Assembly: GCA_041484525.1 (NCBI GenBank)
Contig: JBGPHT010000124.1
Coordinates: 1-22,568, forward strand
DNA from: JBGPHT01 sp041484525
Lineage (GTDB): Bacteria; Acidobacteriota; Terriglobia; Bryobacterales; Bryobacteraceae
Direction of reading: 5' to 3'
Length of the DNA: 22,568 bases
The notes beneath the pieces are model-generated. The model saw nothing but the letters and a program-made list of their open reading frames with translations. It was not told the origin of the DNA and ran no database searches. The position numbers were made by a program, and so were the translations under genes. This document shows positions 15,811 to 22,568 of this stretch, one piece after another. Position 1 is the stretch's first letter, and each line of letters starts with the position of its first letter.

Positions 15811-17289
15811 TTATCGCTCTGCAGGTGTTTTCATGAGCCGGATTCGATTCCTTTGGAGATCCTCTTCCCGCTCTTTCTCAATAGTGCCCTTCAGCCGCTC
15901 CTGCATGCGCGTCGCGTCCTGGCTGCGGCCTGCGGCCTCATAAGCCAGCATGAGCTGGTAGATGGCGACGCGGTTGTCTGATTTGAGCTTCAGCGCCGTT
16001 TCCAGTTCTTTGATGGCCAGAGGGTGCTTTCCGAGATCGAGAGAAACCTTGCCGAGCAGCGCCCACGCCTGATCGAACTTAGGGTCGATTTGGACCGCTC
16101 TTTCGAGGGCGGACTGCGCTTCGGCGAACGCCGCATCTCCCTTCTGCGCGCCCTTGCGCAGGAGTGCCTGCGCTAGCAGGAAGTGGCTGCTGGAGTCGTT
16201 GGGATTCTTCCTGAGCTGCTGTCGAGCCTCCTGAATGAGATCGTCCATCCGGCCCTCCTGCAGCAGCGTAAGCGCCAGTCCGGTTCTGCCGATGTGCTCC
16301 CCCGGCGACAACTCGCTGGCACGCTCGAAATCCGCGATGGAGCTTTCACGCCGTCCCATCTGGCTGTTGAGCACGCCACGCATGGCGTAGAGCCGGGAAG
16401 AAAGTGGTATGTTCTTCAAGCCGATTTCGAGGATCTCCAAACCCAATTCGCCGGAGTTGTAATAGGAGCAGAGCGCCGCTAACCCGATATAGAGCCGCTC
16501 TTCCTTGGGATAGAGTTCGATGCCGCGGCGAAACGCGGCAATCGCGTCCTCGGTCTGCTGATTCGCCCGATACAGTTCGCCCAGCAAACCAAGCACGTCG
16601 GCATCCGGGACCGACGCTTGTGCCATCGGCTGCAGCGCCTGGATGGCCTCGGCGGGGCGGTTGGCCGCGGCCAGCGAAAGCACGAGGTTCAAACGCACTT
16701 TCGAATCCGTCTCACCCATCGACAGCAGGCGCTGAAATATCGACGCCGCTTCGGTTGCGCGATTGAGCTGCAGCAGGCAATAGCCATATTGCTGCAGCGA
16801 ACCCTTCTGCTGCTCGACCTGCGGGACGGCCTTCTCGAAGTGGCTGACGGCGGCGGTGCAATCCTGAGCTTCGAAGGCCAGTACGCCACTCATGGCGTGG
16901 GCGACCTGGTTTCGCGGGTCGAGCGCGAGGATTGCCGCCAGGGTCTTCGGAGCGTTCGGATCCCGCGTGGAGTACTCAATTTGAGCGGCTGCCTGCAGGG
17001 CCGGCATGAGCCTGGGCTGGAGCTGAATTGCCTTCCGGTAAGCAGCCAGGCTCTCCTTCGGCCGGCCGAGCCCATACAACGCCGCGCCGCGCAACATCCA
17101 CAGGCGCGCATCGGAAGGAGTGGACTTCAAGCTGGCGTCGATGGCTTGGAGCGCAGTGCCGAATTGCTTTTGGGAAAGCGCCTGGAGAATCGGATCGTCG
17201 GCCGCACGAGTTAGGCTCGCGGACATGGCAAGCGAGAACGCCCATAGCACCAAAGCCCGCGCCATCGGCACTTGAGAGGCCCTTCTCAT
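15811..17289 (-). CDS. Exported TPR-repeat protein
   Basis: The product is 492 residues if started at the ATG at 17289, which follows a weak AGGA and gives a signal peptide with hydrophobic core ALVLWAFSLAMSAS. An ATG at 17265 is the alternative. The frame runs open further upstream to 17424, but that part overlaps the preceding gene and looks non-coding. The protein is almost entirely tetratricopeptide repeats (about ten units, e.g. ARLWMLRGAALYGLGRPKES, AIAAFRRGIELYPKEERLY, DQAWALLGKVSLDLGKHPLA), followed by a charged C-terminal helix (EKEREEDLQRNRIR). TPR superhelices bind peptide or protein partners. It lies 40 bases downstream of the cytochrome-TPR gene on the same strand, so the two are probably one operon and may act together in the periplasm. 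Confidence 0.85.
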   Translation of the reverse strand: MRRASQVPMARALVLWAFSLAMSASLTRAADDPILQALSQKQFGTALQAIDASLKSTPSDARLWMLRGAALYGLGRPKESLAAYRKAIQLQPRLMPALQAAAQIEYSTRDPNAPKTLAAILALDPRNQVAHAMSGVLAFEAQDCTAAVSHFEKAVPQVEQQKGSLQQYGYCLLQLNRATEAASIFQRLLSMGETDSKVRLNLVLSLAAANRPAEAIQALQPMAQASVPDADVLGLLGELYRANQQTEDAIAAFRRGIELYPKEERLYIGLAALCSYYNSGELGLEILEIGLKNIPLSSRLYAMRGVLNSQMGRRESSIADFERASELSPGEHIGRTGLALTLLQEGRMDDLIQEARQQLRKNPNDSSSHFLLAQALLRKGAQKGDAAFAEAQSALERAVQIDPKFDQAWALLGKVSLDLGKHPLAIKELETALKLKSDNRVAIYQLMLAYEAAGRSQDATRMQERLKGTIEKEREEDLQRNRIRLMKTPAER

Positions 17290-17329
17290 ATTCCTGCCGG
17301 CAACCAGATTATAGCCAAACGGGTCAGGC

Positions 17330-18994
17330 TCACTTCCCTTCCCGGGCCTGACGGACCAGTTCCGGCAGCGCAGGATTGGCGGGGTCGAATTCCCGCAACT
17401 GAAGGAGTAGCGCCGCCGCGTCATCTTTGTCGCCCTGCCGCAAATGAAGGCGGATCAGCGGCAGGTACGCGGCGGGGTCGTACGGCGCAAGCTCAATCGC
17501 CGATCGGCACTGGGGCACGGCTCGCTCGGTCTGGCCACTGCTCGCGAGCACCTCGCATAGTGCCAGCCGCACCTCTCCCGACCGCGAACCATACTCGACG
17601 GCGCGCTCCAAGAACTCCGCCGATTGGCGCGCGCGATCGGCGCCCGCGCCGCGGAGCACAAGGCCATACGCAGCCGTCAACTCCGCATTGCGCTGGTCCC
17701 CTTTGAGCGCGTCTTCGAGGAGCCGGAATGCGCGGCCGGTGAAAGCCGGAAGACCTCGGGCGGCTTCGCTGTAGGCCAGTGCGCGGCTCCGCAGGTCCGC
17801 CTCGGCTTGCGGCGAGCGCCCGTTTTCGTAAACCAGATCGAAACCGGCGGCGGAAGCGAGCGACGGATCGAGCGCCTCTTCCGGACGACGGAAGATCCGA
17901 TGATTAGTGTGTGCGATGTGGGCGATCCGATTCAGCGGGCTCTTCGGCATGTGACACGCAACGCAGTTGTCCGGAGGGGAGGTCGCATTGCGGCGCCTTG
18001 CGGGCGCAGCGCAGGGATGCTTCTCGTGGCATTGCTGGCAGCGGCCGCGGTAAAACGCGGCAGCGGCGGGACCGCTCGGCTCGGCGTGGGGATCGTGGCA
18101 GGTGATGCAGCCGAGCCGGCCTTGACTGCTCTTCGAGCAGCGGCTCATGCGTAATTGTCCTGCCTGGCCGACGGCATCCAGACCGTCAGGCTTGACGGAC
18201 GGCGGCACGGAAAAAATCGCAACCACGTCATCCAGGCGCGCTCCCGGACGAAAATCCAACTCGGTGCGGCCGGGCTTGAGGATGCGGATGTCTCCGCCGA
18301 GGTGGCACTGGTAGCAGACGTCGTCGCGGAATCCGCCGGCGAGTTTGGCGGGATTGATAATTCCGGCAGAGGGCAGTTTGACATGGGCCTCGCCCGGGCC
18401 GTGACACCGCTCGCACGAAATGGCGAGCGCACGGAAGGGCGGCTGCATGTAATGGTTGGCCGAGCCCGTAACCGGTGGCAGGCCAGCGTGACAGAACAGG
18501 CAGGACACGGTGACGGGACGAAGAAAATCGCGATAGGCGCCCGTCGAATAGCCAGGTGACAGGTCCCAGGCGGCTCTGGGAGCGTAATAGGAGAGCGGCG
18601 CGAGGAAAAGCGAATCGCCGCGAGCGACTACATAGCTCCTGCCGTGCCGTCCCGATCCGATGCCATAAAGCACTTCGTGGCTCTCGAGTACGGTGTTATC
18701 GCGGAGGGTTTCCTGATAGAACCTGCCGTCGCGAACCGCACTCCGATAGGAAACGCCAGACAGCCCGGGCACGCTCGCAGTTTGGCGGAACTCGCCAAGC
18801 GGATCGGCAACAGCGGGAGGAGCCATGGATCGCGCCATGCCGGTCCGCCGGAACGATTGCGCCTGGGACGGATGACAGCGCGCGCAGGCTTCATCGCCGA
18901 CGTACTGCGACTCCGCATCGTTCTGAGGCAGCGCCAGTGCGGGCGCCGCGAGCCATCCCAAAAGCAGCGGTAACGTGGCCGCAACGCGTCGCAT
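17330..18994 (-). CDS. Heptahaem c-type cytochrome with C-terminal TPR region
   Basis: The product is 554 residues. The ATG at 18994 is preceded by GGGGAG and a TATAAT box. A signal peptide (VAATLPLLLGWLAAPALA) is followed by seven CxxCH haem sites: CARCH 37, CLFCH 165, CERCH 194, CYQCH 227, CITCH 296, CQQCH 319 and CVACH 344. Conserved blocks such as LSYYAPRAAWDLSPGYSTG and IFSVPPSVKPDGLD are ones I remember from multihaem-TPR proteins of Acidobacteria. Residues from about 395 to the end form TPR-like helices. Haem attachment implies a periplasmic or extracellular place and electron transfer; the donor and acceptor are unknown. No cytochrome c maturation genes are in the window. It is the first gene of a two-gene minus-strand operon with the TPR protein. 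Confidence 0.9.
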   Translation of the reverse strand: MRRVAATLPLLLGWLAAPALALPQNDAESQYVGDEACARCHPSQAQSFRRTGMARSMAPPAVADPLGEFRQTASVPGLSGVSYRSAVRDGRFYQETLRDNTVLESHEVLYGIGSGRHGRSYVVARGDSLFLAPLSYYAPRAAWDLSPGYSTGAYRDFLRPVTVSCLFCHAGLPPVTGSANHYMQPPFRALAISCERCHGPGEAHVKLPSAGIINPAKLAGGFRDDVCYQCHLGGDIRILKPGRTELDFRPGARLDDVVAIFSVPPSVKPDGLDAVGQAGQLRMSRCSKSSQGRLGCITCHDPHAEPSGPAAAAFYRGRCQQCHEKHPCAAPARRRNATSPPDNCVACHMPKSPLNRIAHIAHTNHRIFRRPEEALDPSLASAAGFDLVYENGRSPQAEADLRSRALAYSEAARGLPAFTGRAFRLLEDALKGDQRNAELTAAYGLVLRGAGADRARQSAEFLERAVEYGSRSGEVRLALCEVLASSGQTERAVPQCRSAIELAPYDPAAYLPLIRLHLRQGDKDDAAALLLQLREFDPANPALPELVRQAREGK

Positions 18995-19017
18995 TTACGC
19001 TCCCCTGTTGGAAGGCG

Positions 19018-19023
19018 ATTATA
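19018..19023 (-). promoter_or_regulatory. -10 box of the heptahaem cytochrome gene
   Basis: On the minus strand this is a perfect TATAAT. The transcription start would be near 19011, leaving a leader of about 17 bases that holds the GGGGAG ribosome site. No good TTGACA lies at 17 bases; GGTTCA/TTCAAC pieces at shorter spacing are weak -35 candidates, so an activator may be needed. Confidence 0.5.
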
Positions 19024-19116
19024 CACTAGCCCGGAAGTTGAACCGGAGTGATTCTGGCGTTCGGCTTGCTGGACTGCGCTCAGTCATTTGCGGCAAACCG
19101 AAAACACCCGCATCGC

Positions 19117-19132
19117 ATTACTCTGGTAATAT
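19117..19132 (+). promoter_or_regulatory. Palindrome ATTAC-TCTG-GTAAT overlapping an extended -10 (TGGTAATAT)
   Basis: Perfect 5-base arms (19117-19121 and 19126-19130) overlap the extended -10 element TGnTAATAT (19124-19132) of the antitoxin gene. The predicted transcription start falls on or next to the ATG at 19139, so the message may be leaderless. VapB-type antitoxins usually repress their own promoter through such palindromes, so this is the likely autoregulatory operator. Confidence 0.5.
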
Positions 19133-19138
19133 AAGGGA

Positions 19139-19402
19139 ATGGCACTGGCTTTTTCCAAGGTCACGGCGCAGGGTCAGATTTCAGTTCCCATCGACGTTCG
19201 CCGAAAACTTGGTATCGGCCCGGGGTCGATCCTGGAATGGGACGAAGACGGCGATCGAATCGTCGTGCGGCGCTCGGCTCGGTTTACGTCCGAGGACATC
19301 CACCGGGCGCTGTTCCTCGAGGGCGCGCCGAAACCACAAACGACCGGTGACATGAAAGAAGGAATCCGGCGACGCGCCCGGGAGCGTCATGCGCGCCGTT
19401 GA
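19139..19402 (+). CDS. AbrB/SpoVT-family antitoxin (VapB-like)
   Basis: The product is 87 residues. The N-terminal swapped-hairpin AbrB domain is clear: KVTAQGQISVPIDVRRKLG, GPGSILEWDEDGDRIVVRR (about residues 7-45). The basic tail (EGIRRRARERHARR) and the linker after FTSEDIHRALF would be the toxin-neutralising part. The ATG at 19139 has AAGGGA immediately before it, too close for normal ribosome binding, which fits a leaderless transcript. It overlaps the following PIN-domain gene by 14 bases, the standard arrangement of antitoxin before toxin. It should bind and inhibit that toxin and repress the shared promoter. Confidence 0.9.
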   Translation: MALAFSKVTAQGQISVPIDVRRKLGIGPGSILEWDEDGDRIVVRRSARFTSEDIHRALFLEGAPKPQTTGDMKEGIRRRARERHARR

Positions 19403-19769
19403 CACTAATGTTCTGGTTCGCCTGATTACGCGAGACGATACCCGCCAGGCCGCTTCTGCCGATGTCTTCGTAGAGAAGGGGGCCTGGGTATCGGTGCTGG
19501 CTCTCGCCGAGGCTACGTGGGTCCTGGCGGCGGTGTACGAACGTAACGCGGCCGAGCTTGTCACCGCCGTCGAAATGTTGCTGGAACACAAAGACCTGAT
19601 ACTGCAGGATTCGGACGTCGTGGGTACGGCCTTGGATCTGTTTCGCTCGCGGCCGGCGCTGGGTTTTTCCGACTGCCTCCTGCTGCAACTTGCACGGAAG
19701 GCCGGCCATTTGCCGCTTGGCACGTTTGACCGCGCTCTCGGTAAGATCGCCGGAACTCAGAAGCTGTAG
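19389..19769 (+). CDS. PIN-domain ribonuclease toxin (VapC-like)
   Basis: The product is 126 residues, the usual VapC length. Conserved acidic residues of the PIN active site are present: D5 in AVDTNVLVRL, E41 in LALAEATW, D95 in LGFSDCLLL and D114 in GTFDRAL. These would hold magnesium or manganese for RNA cleavage. The ATG is preceded by GGGAG inside the antitoxin gene and overlaps it by 14 bases, so the two are translationally coupled. All catalytic residues are intact and there is no frameshift, so the toxin looks active. Family members cleave tRNA or rRNA; which RNA is cut here cannot be told. Confidence 0.9.
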   Translation: MRAVDTNVLVRLITRDDTRQAASADVFVEKGAWVSVLALAEATWVLAAVYERNAAELVTAVEMLLEHKDLILQDSDVVGTALDLFRSRPALGFSDCLLLQLARKAGHLPLGTFDRALGKIAGTQKL

Positions 19770-19878
19770 GATATTAGGCCAATTCACCTGGCCGCAATCA
19801 GGCGAGCCGTGCTAGCGATTTCATTCCCAGCTATCATGGCTCCTCAGGGTTCGACACCCGCGGGATTGAGGAGAGAGC

Positions 19879-21495
19879 ATGGGGACACTTCGCCATACGA
19901 TACGGATCGCGCTGTTATTCGCGGCCGCGGCCGTCTGGGCGCAATCGATTAATCCGTCTCCCGACCGGAGGCCGGGCGAAGGCGAAGGCCCGTTCGACCG
20001 CCTGGTGATTCGAGGCGTGACCGTCATCGATGGAACGGGCGCACAACCGCGCGGGCCGATGGATATCGTCGTGGAGAACAACCGCATTACGCAGGTGAGC
20101 AGCGTCGGCGTTCCGCATGTGCCGATCAACCAGAACGGGCGGCCGGCAAGAGGCACAAAAGAAATCGATGCCGCGGGGATGTATCTCATGCCTGGCTTTA
20201 TCGACCTGCATGTCCACACGGGCGGCGCGCCGAAAGCTCCCGACGCGGAATACGTGCACAAGCTTTGGATGGCCCACGGCATCACCACGGTTCGCGGGGT
20301 TCCGGCCGGGCCGATGGACTGGACCCTGCGCGAGCGCGAGCGCAGCGCGAAGAATGAGATCGTGGCGCCGCGGATCTATGCCTACTTCGTTCCGTTCACC
20401 GGGGAGGGATGGAAGAGCGCCGCAGTCAACACGCCGGAGACGGCGCGCGCGTGGGTGCGATTTGCCAAGCAGAAGGGCGTGGATGGCGTGAAGGTCTTCG
20501 GCCTGGATCCGGAGATCATGGCCGCGGTGCTCAGTGAGGCCAACCAACTGGGGCTCGGGTCCACCGCGCATTTGTCGCAGGACGGCGTGGCCCGGATGAA
20601 CGCGCGCGATGCGGTCGGGTTGGGCCTGCGAACTGTGACACACTATTACGGCCTGTTTGAGGCGCTGCTGAAAGACAGCACGCTGCAGCAGTATCCGCCG
20701 AATCAGAATTACAACGACGAGCAGAACCGCTTCGGAGAACATGCGCGGCTGTGGTCCCAGGTTCACGAACGCGGCAGCAAGCCGTGGAACGATCTCCTCG
20801 AATTCTTCCTGGCGCATAAGACGGTGCTCGATCCCACCATGGCGGCGTATGTCGCGCTGCGCGACGTGATGCGGGCGCGCACGGCCGAATGGCTCGACAA
20901 GTACGCGCTGCCGTCGATGTGGGCGTACTCGGAGCCCAACCGCACCAACCATGCCACCTGGTTCTACGACTGGACCACGGAAGACGAATATCACTGGAAG
21001 AATTTCTTCCGCGTGTGGATGTCGTTCCTGAACGACTACAAGAACCGGGGCGGCCGGGTGACGTGCAGCACGGACTCGTTTTCCATCTGGAGTTTCTACG
21101 GATTTTCCTACATCGAGGAAATGGAATTGCTGCGCGAGGCCGGCTTTTCGCCGCTCGAAGTGATTCGCTCGGCGACGCTCTATCCCGCGCAGACGCTGTT
21201 TGAGCCGCAGGGCAAGCCCATCGAATTCGGCATCATCCGCCCCGGTCTGCTGGCCGACATGACGATCGTGGATCAAAACCCGCTGCAGAATCTGAAGGTC
21301 TTGTACGGCACAGGAACGATGCGCCTGAACGACCAGACAGGCAAGGTGGAGCGGGTGGGCGGCGTGAAGTACACCATCAAAGACGGCATCATCTACGACG
21401 CCAAAAAGCTGCTTGCCGATGTCGCCGCCATGGTGCAGAAGCAGAAGAAGACCAATCGAGGTTCGGAAGCCATCGGACCGGCAAGCGTACAGTAG
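19879..21495 (+). CDS. Exported metal-dependent amidohydrolase
   Basis: The product is 538 residues. The ATG at 19879 has GAGGAGAG upstream. A signal peptide (IALLFAAAAVWAQS) places it outside the cytoplasm. The amidohydrolase/dihydroorotase-type TIM barrel has all expected ligands: H111 and H113 in FIDLHVH, K205 in GVKVFG (the carbamylated-lysine position), H231 in STAHLS, H255 in VTHYYG and D399 in CSTDS. The small beta-sandwich is formed by VIRGVTVIDGTG at the start and GIIRPGLLADMTIVDQNP near the end. Related exported enzymes cleave peptides, lactams or other amides; the substrate is not predictable. The 140 residues between H255 and D399 are long and rich in Trp, Tyr and Phe, suggesting a lid over the active site. 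It appears to be a single-gene transcript, converging on the next gene with 12 bases between stops. Confidence 0.9.
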   Translation: MGTLRHTIRIALLFAAAAVWAQSINPSPDRRPGEGEGPFDRLVIRGVTVIDGTGAQPRGPMDIVVENNRITQVSSVGVPHVPINQNGRPARGTKEIDAAGMYLMPGFIDLHVHTGGAPKAPDAEYVHKLWMAHGITTVRGVPAGPMDWTLRERERSAKNEIVAPRIYAYFVPFTGEGWKSAAVNTPETARAWVRFAKQKGVDGVKVFGLDPEIMAAVLSEANQLGLGSTAHLSQDGVARMNARDAVGLGLRTVTHYYGLFEALLKDSTLQQYPPNQNYNDEQNRFGEHARLWSQVHERGSKPWNDLLEFFLAHKTVLDPTMAAYVALRDVMRARTAEWLDKYALPSMWAYSEPNRTNHATWFYDWTTEDEYHWKNFFRVWMSFLNDYKNRGGRVTCSTDSFSIWSFYGFSYIEEMELLREAGFSPLEVIRSATLYPAQTLFEPQGKPIEFGIIRPGLLADMTIVDQNPLQNLKVLYGTGTMRLNDQTGKVERVGGVKYTIKDGIIYDAKKLLADVAAMVQKQKKTNRGSEAIGPASVQ

Positions 21496-21507
21496 TCTGG
21501 CGGGGCG

Positions 21508-22416
21508 TCAACCCGCGAGGATGGCAGGCAAGTCCACGAACCACGCTCCATTGCGTTGAATCATGCGGGTAAGCCACGTCCGGCTATGCAAGTGCGTGTT
21601 CATCAACACGCGGACGATGGCGGTCCCCTTGTCTTCGGTGTGGCTGACATACCAGAAGAACTCATCGATCTGGCCATCTCCGAAACGAGGAATCTCCGCC
21701 GATTCGGGGAGGACGAGTTCGCGGGCCCAGCGGTCGTCGTGGTTGGCGACTTGTTGCCAAAACAGCATGGCGCGCCCGCGAGCGTCTTCGGTCTCGGTGA
21801 AAGGGGGATGGATGTGGTGCTCTTGGAGAAACATGACGGTGGTGCGTGCGATCGACAAGGGGATGTCGACGCGCCATTCGCCCCTGTCCAGACAGAGGAC
21901 GGTGAGGACGAGCCAGGGACCGCGGTCGGCTTGAATGATCGCGCTCATCATCACGCCTTCGATGATTTCCTCGGATCTGCCGGTTAGTTCGAGGAAGTCA
22001 GTGGCGGTTGCGAAGACACGCTCGGCGAGCTGGGTATCGTGACTTGCGCGTGCGTGGGGGTTCGTGGTGAGCAGCTTCGGGTCGCGCGTCCGCCAGTAGC
22101 GCTCCGTGACGGCGAGCGGCGTTTCAGTCGGACTTGGCTCCGGAATGGGAGTAGGCGTCGGTACCGGAATGGGAACATCGCGGCTGATGCCGTCCATTTC
22201 CGTGGCCAGGTGCTCGGGGAAGATTTGGTCCGGATGGCGGTGCAGGCCCTCGATAAAATCGTCGAATGCGGTGAGGACCCGGATCAGGTTTTCGCCTTCG
22301 TCCCATCCATCAAATTCGCGGATTGCATGGGCGCCGACGGAGCTCTCCGCGGGAAACGCACCGCGCGCGGCGACGATTTCCCTGACTCGAGGCAGCCCAG
22401 GACAAACTGGAGCCAT
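21508..22416 (-). CDS. Unknown protein with Pro-rich linker and two similar C-terminal modules
   Basis: The product is 302 residues from the ATG at 22416. The frame stays open to at least 22521, and an ATG at 22482 is possible, but that region runs into the presumed insertion sequence. I do not recognise the family. No signal peptide or membrane segment is visible. Residues 1-78 are an acidic helical region (FDGWDEGENLIRVLTAFDDF). Residues 81-100 are a Pro/Thr linker (PIPVPTPTPIPEPSPTETP). The remaining part has two halves with similar ends, EWRVDIPLSIA (180-190) and AWFVDLPAILA (291-301), preceded by strand-like segments. This looks like a duplicated NTF2/SnoaL-like fold, which is inference. 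There is no clear ribosome site before 22416, so the 5' end may have been altered by the neighbouring element. Confidence 0.6.
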   Translation of the reverse strand: MAPVCPGLPRVREIVAARGAFPAESSVGAHAIREFDGWDEGENLIRVLTAFDDFIEGLHRHPDQIFPEHLATEMDGISRDVPIPVPTPTPIPEPSPTETPLAVTERYWRTRDPKLLTTNPHARASHDTQLAERVFATATDFLELTGRSEEIIEGVMMSAIIQADRGPWLVLTVLCLDRGEWRVDIPLSIARTTVMFLQEHHIHPPFTETEDARGRAMLFWQQVANHDDRWARELVLPESAEIPRFGDGQIDEFFWYVSHTEDKGTAIVRVLMNTHLHSRTWLTRMIQRNGAWFVDLPAILAG

Positions 22417-22428
22417 TGAGTAAGGATG

Positions 22429-22449
22429 TGTAAATAAATAATATTTACA
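22429..22449. promoter_or_regulatory. AT-rich dyad TGTAAATA-N5-TATTTACA between divergent genes
   Basis: Perfect 8-base arms flank a 5-base spacer in a patch far more AT-rich than the rest of the window. It lies between the minus-strand unknown gene and the plus-strand transposase start. The right arm includes TTTACA, which could be the -35 of a transposase promoter with TTATTA at 22467 as -10. It may be an operator, or part of the end of the insertion sequence. Confidence 0.4.
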
Positions 22450-22473
22450 TCTACCCTCCTGATGTGTTATTAC

Positions 22474-22499
22474 GTTGGGCATGGACACCGATGCCCAAC
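22474..22499 (+). promoter_or_regulatory. Perfect hairpin enclosing the transposase start codon
   Basis: GTTGGGCAT (22474-22482) and ATGCCCAAC (22491-22499) form a perfect 9-base stem with an 8-base loop. The ATG at 22481 lies at the top of the stem. In RNA this would hide the start region, as several insertion sequences do to stop translation from outside transcripts. Confidence 0.5.
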
Positions 22500-22568
22500 T
22501 TGCCCAGTACTTTGCTGGCATGTGGCCGCATCTGGATGAACACGCCCGCCGCTTGGTGGCCGCCAGCA
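22481..22568 (+). CDS. ISAzo13-type transposase, N-terminal fragment cut by the window edge
   Basis: Only about 29 residues are present, open to the end of the window. The stretch WPHLDEHARRLVAAS matches, from memory, the N-terminal LDE.-.RRL.AA motif of ISAzo13-family transposases, just before their GGxxxVxxATGxSxxTI helix-turn-helix, which would lie beyond the edge. The start could be the ATG at 22481 or the in-frame ATG at 22520; neither has a clear ribosome site. If right, an insertion-sequence end lies between about 22417 and 22480. The fragment is short, so the family call is tentative. Confidence 0.55.
   Translation, partial: MDTDAQLAQYFAGMWPHLDEHARRLVAAS

Noticed and set aside
17290..17424. 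N-terminal extension of the TPR protein
   Set aside because: The extension overlaps the cytochrome gene's coding end, is Arg/Cys-rich and has no signal peptide, whereas the ATG at 17289 gives one.
19915..21276. 453-residue frame antisense to the amidohydrolase
   Set aside because: It is His/Arg-rich without domains, whereas the sense frame has all amidohydrolase metal ligands.

Overview
The window is GC-rich bacterial chromosome and most resembles the Acidobacteria, close to Solibacter/Bryobacter. This is inferred from gene content: a TIGR03435-type soil-bacterium protein, an Oar-like TonB-dependent receptor with an N-terminal carboxypeptidase-regulatory domain, a DUF1549/DUF1553 plus DUF1501 pair, an FG-GAP/ASPIC-UnbV protein, and a multihaem cytochrome fused to TPRs. 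No rRNA, tRNA, CRISPR array or phage module was seen. Genes are densely packed and no gene-free stretch exceeds 300 bases.

Layout. Bases 2-3646 are the 3' part of a giant secreted-type protein built from about 90-residue putative-Ig repeats with a regular cysteine pattern. One repeat is interrupted by an unrelated domain of about 160 residues. A 263-base gap follows, holding a long near-perfect inverted repeat and a small operator-like dyad. Bases 3910-9631 are a tight three-gene operon: a PPC-domain protein, a DUF1549/DUF1553 protein with two haem-type motifs, and a Tat-type DUF1501 protein. It converges on a TonB-dependent receptor gene (13011 to 9751, minus strand), with a 31-base-arm hairpin between them. 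The receptor gene has a good sigma70 promoter and a stem-loop in its leader. Divergent from it are the FG-GAP/ASPIC protein (13186-14934) and the TIGR03435 protein (14983-15789). Converging on these is a minus-strand pair, a heptahaem cytochrome-TPR protein (18994 to 17330) followed by a TPR protein (17289 to 15811). A VapBC-like toxin-antitoxin pair (19139-19769) and an exported amidohydrolase (19879-21495) come next. A minus-strand unknown protein with an apparent internal duplication (22416 to 21508) follows. The right edge cuts into what looks like an ISAzo13-type transposase, whose likely start codon lies in a perfect hairpin.

How the genes may work together. Nearly every gene outside the toxin-antitoxin pair, the unknown and the transposase has an export signal, so the window is largely a cell-envelope and extracellular inventory. 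The 3910-9631 operon is the best candidate for a coordinated but poorly understood system: a surface or periplasmic assembly of Sec- and Tat-exported proteins with PPC, Ig-like and haem-like parts, next to an outer-membrane importer. The cytochrome-TPR/TPR pair may be a second exported redox module. These links rest on gene order and domain content. No substrate can be read from the sequence.
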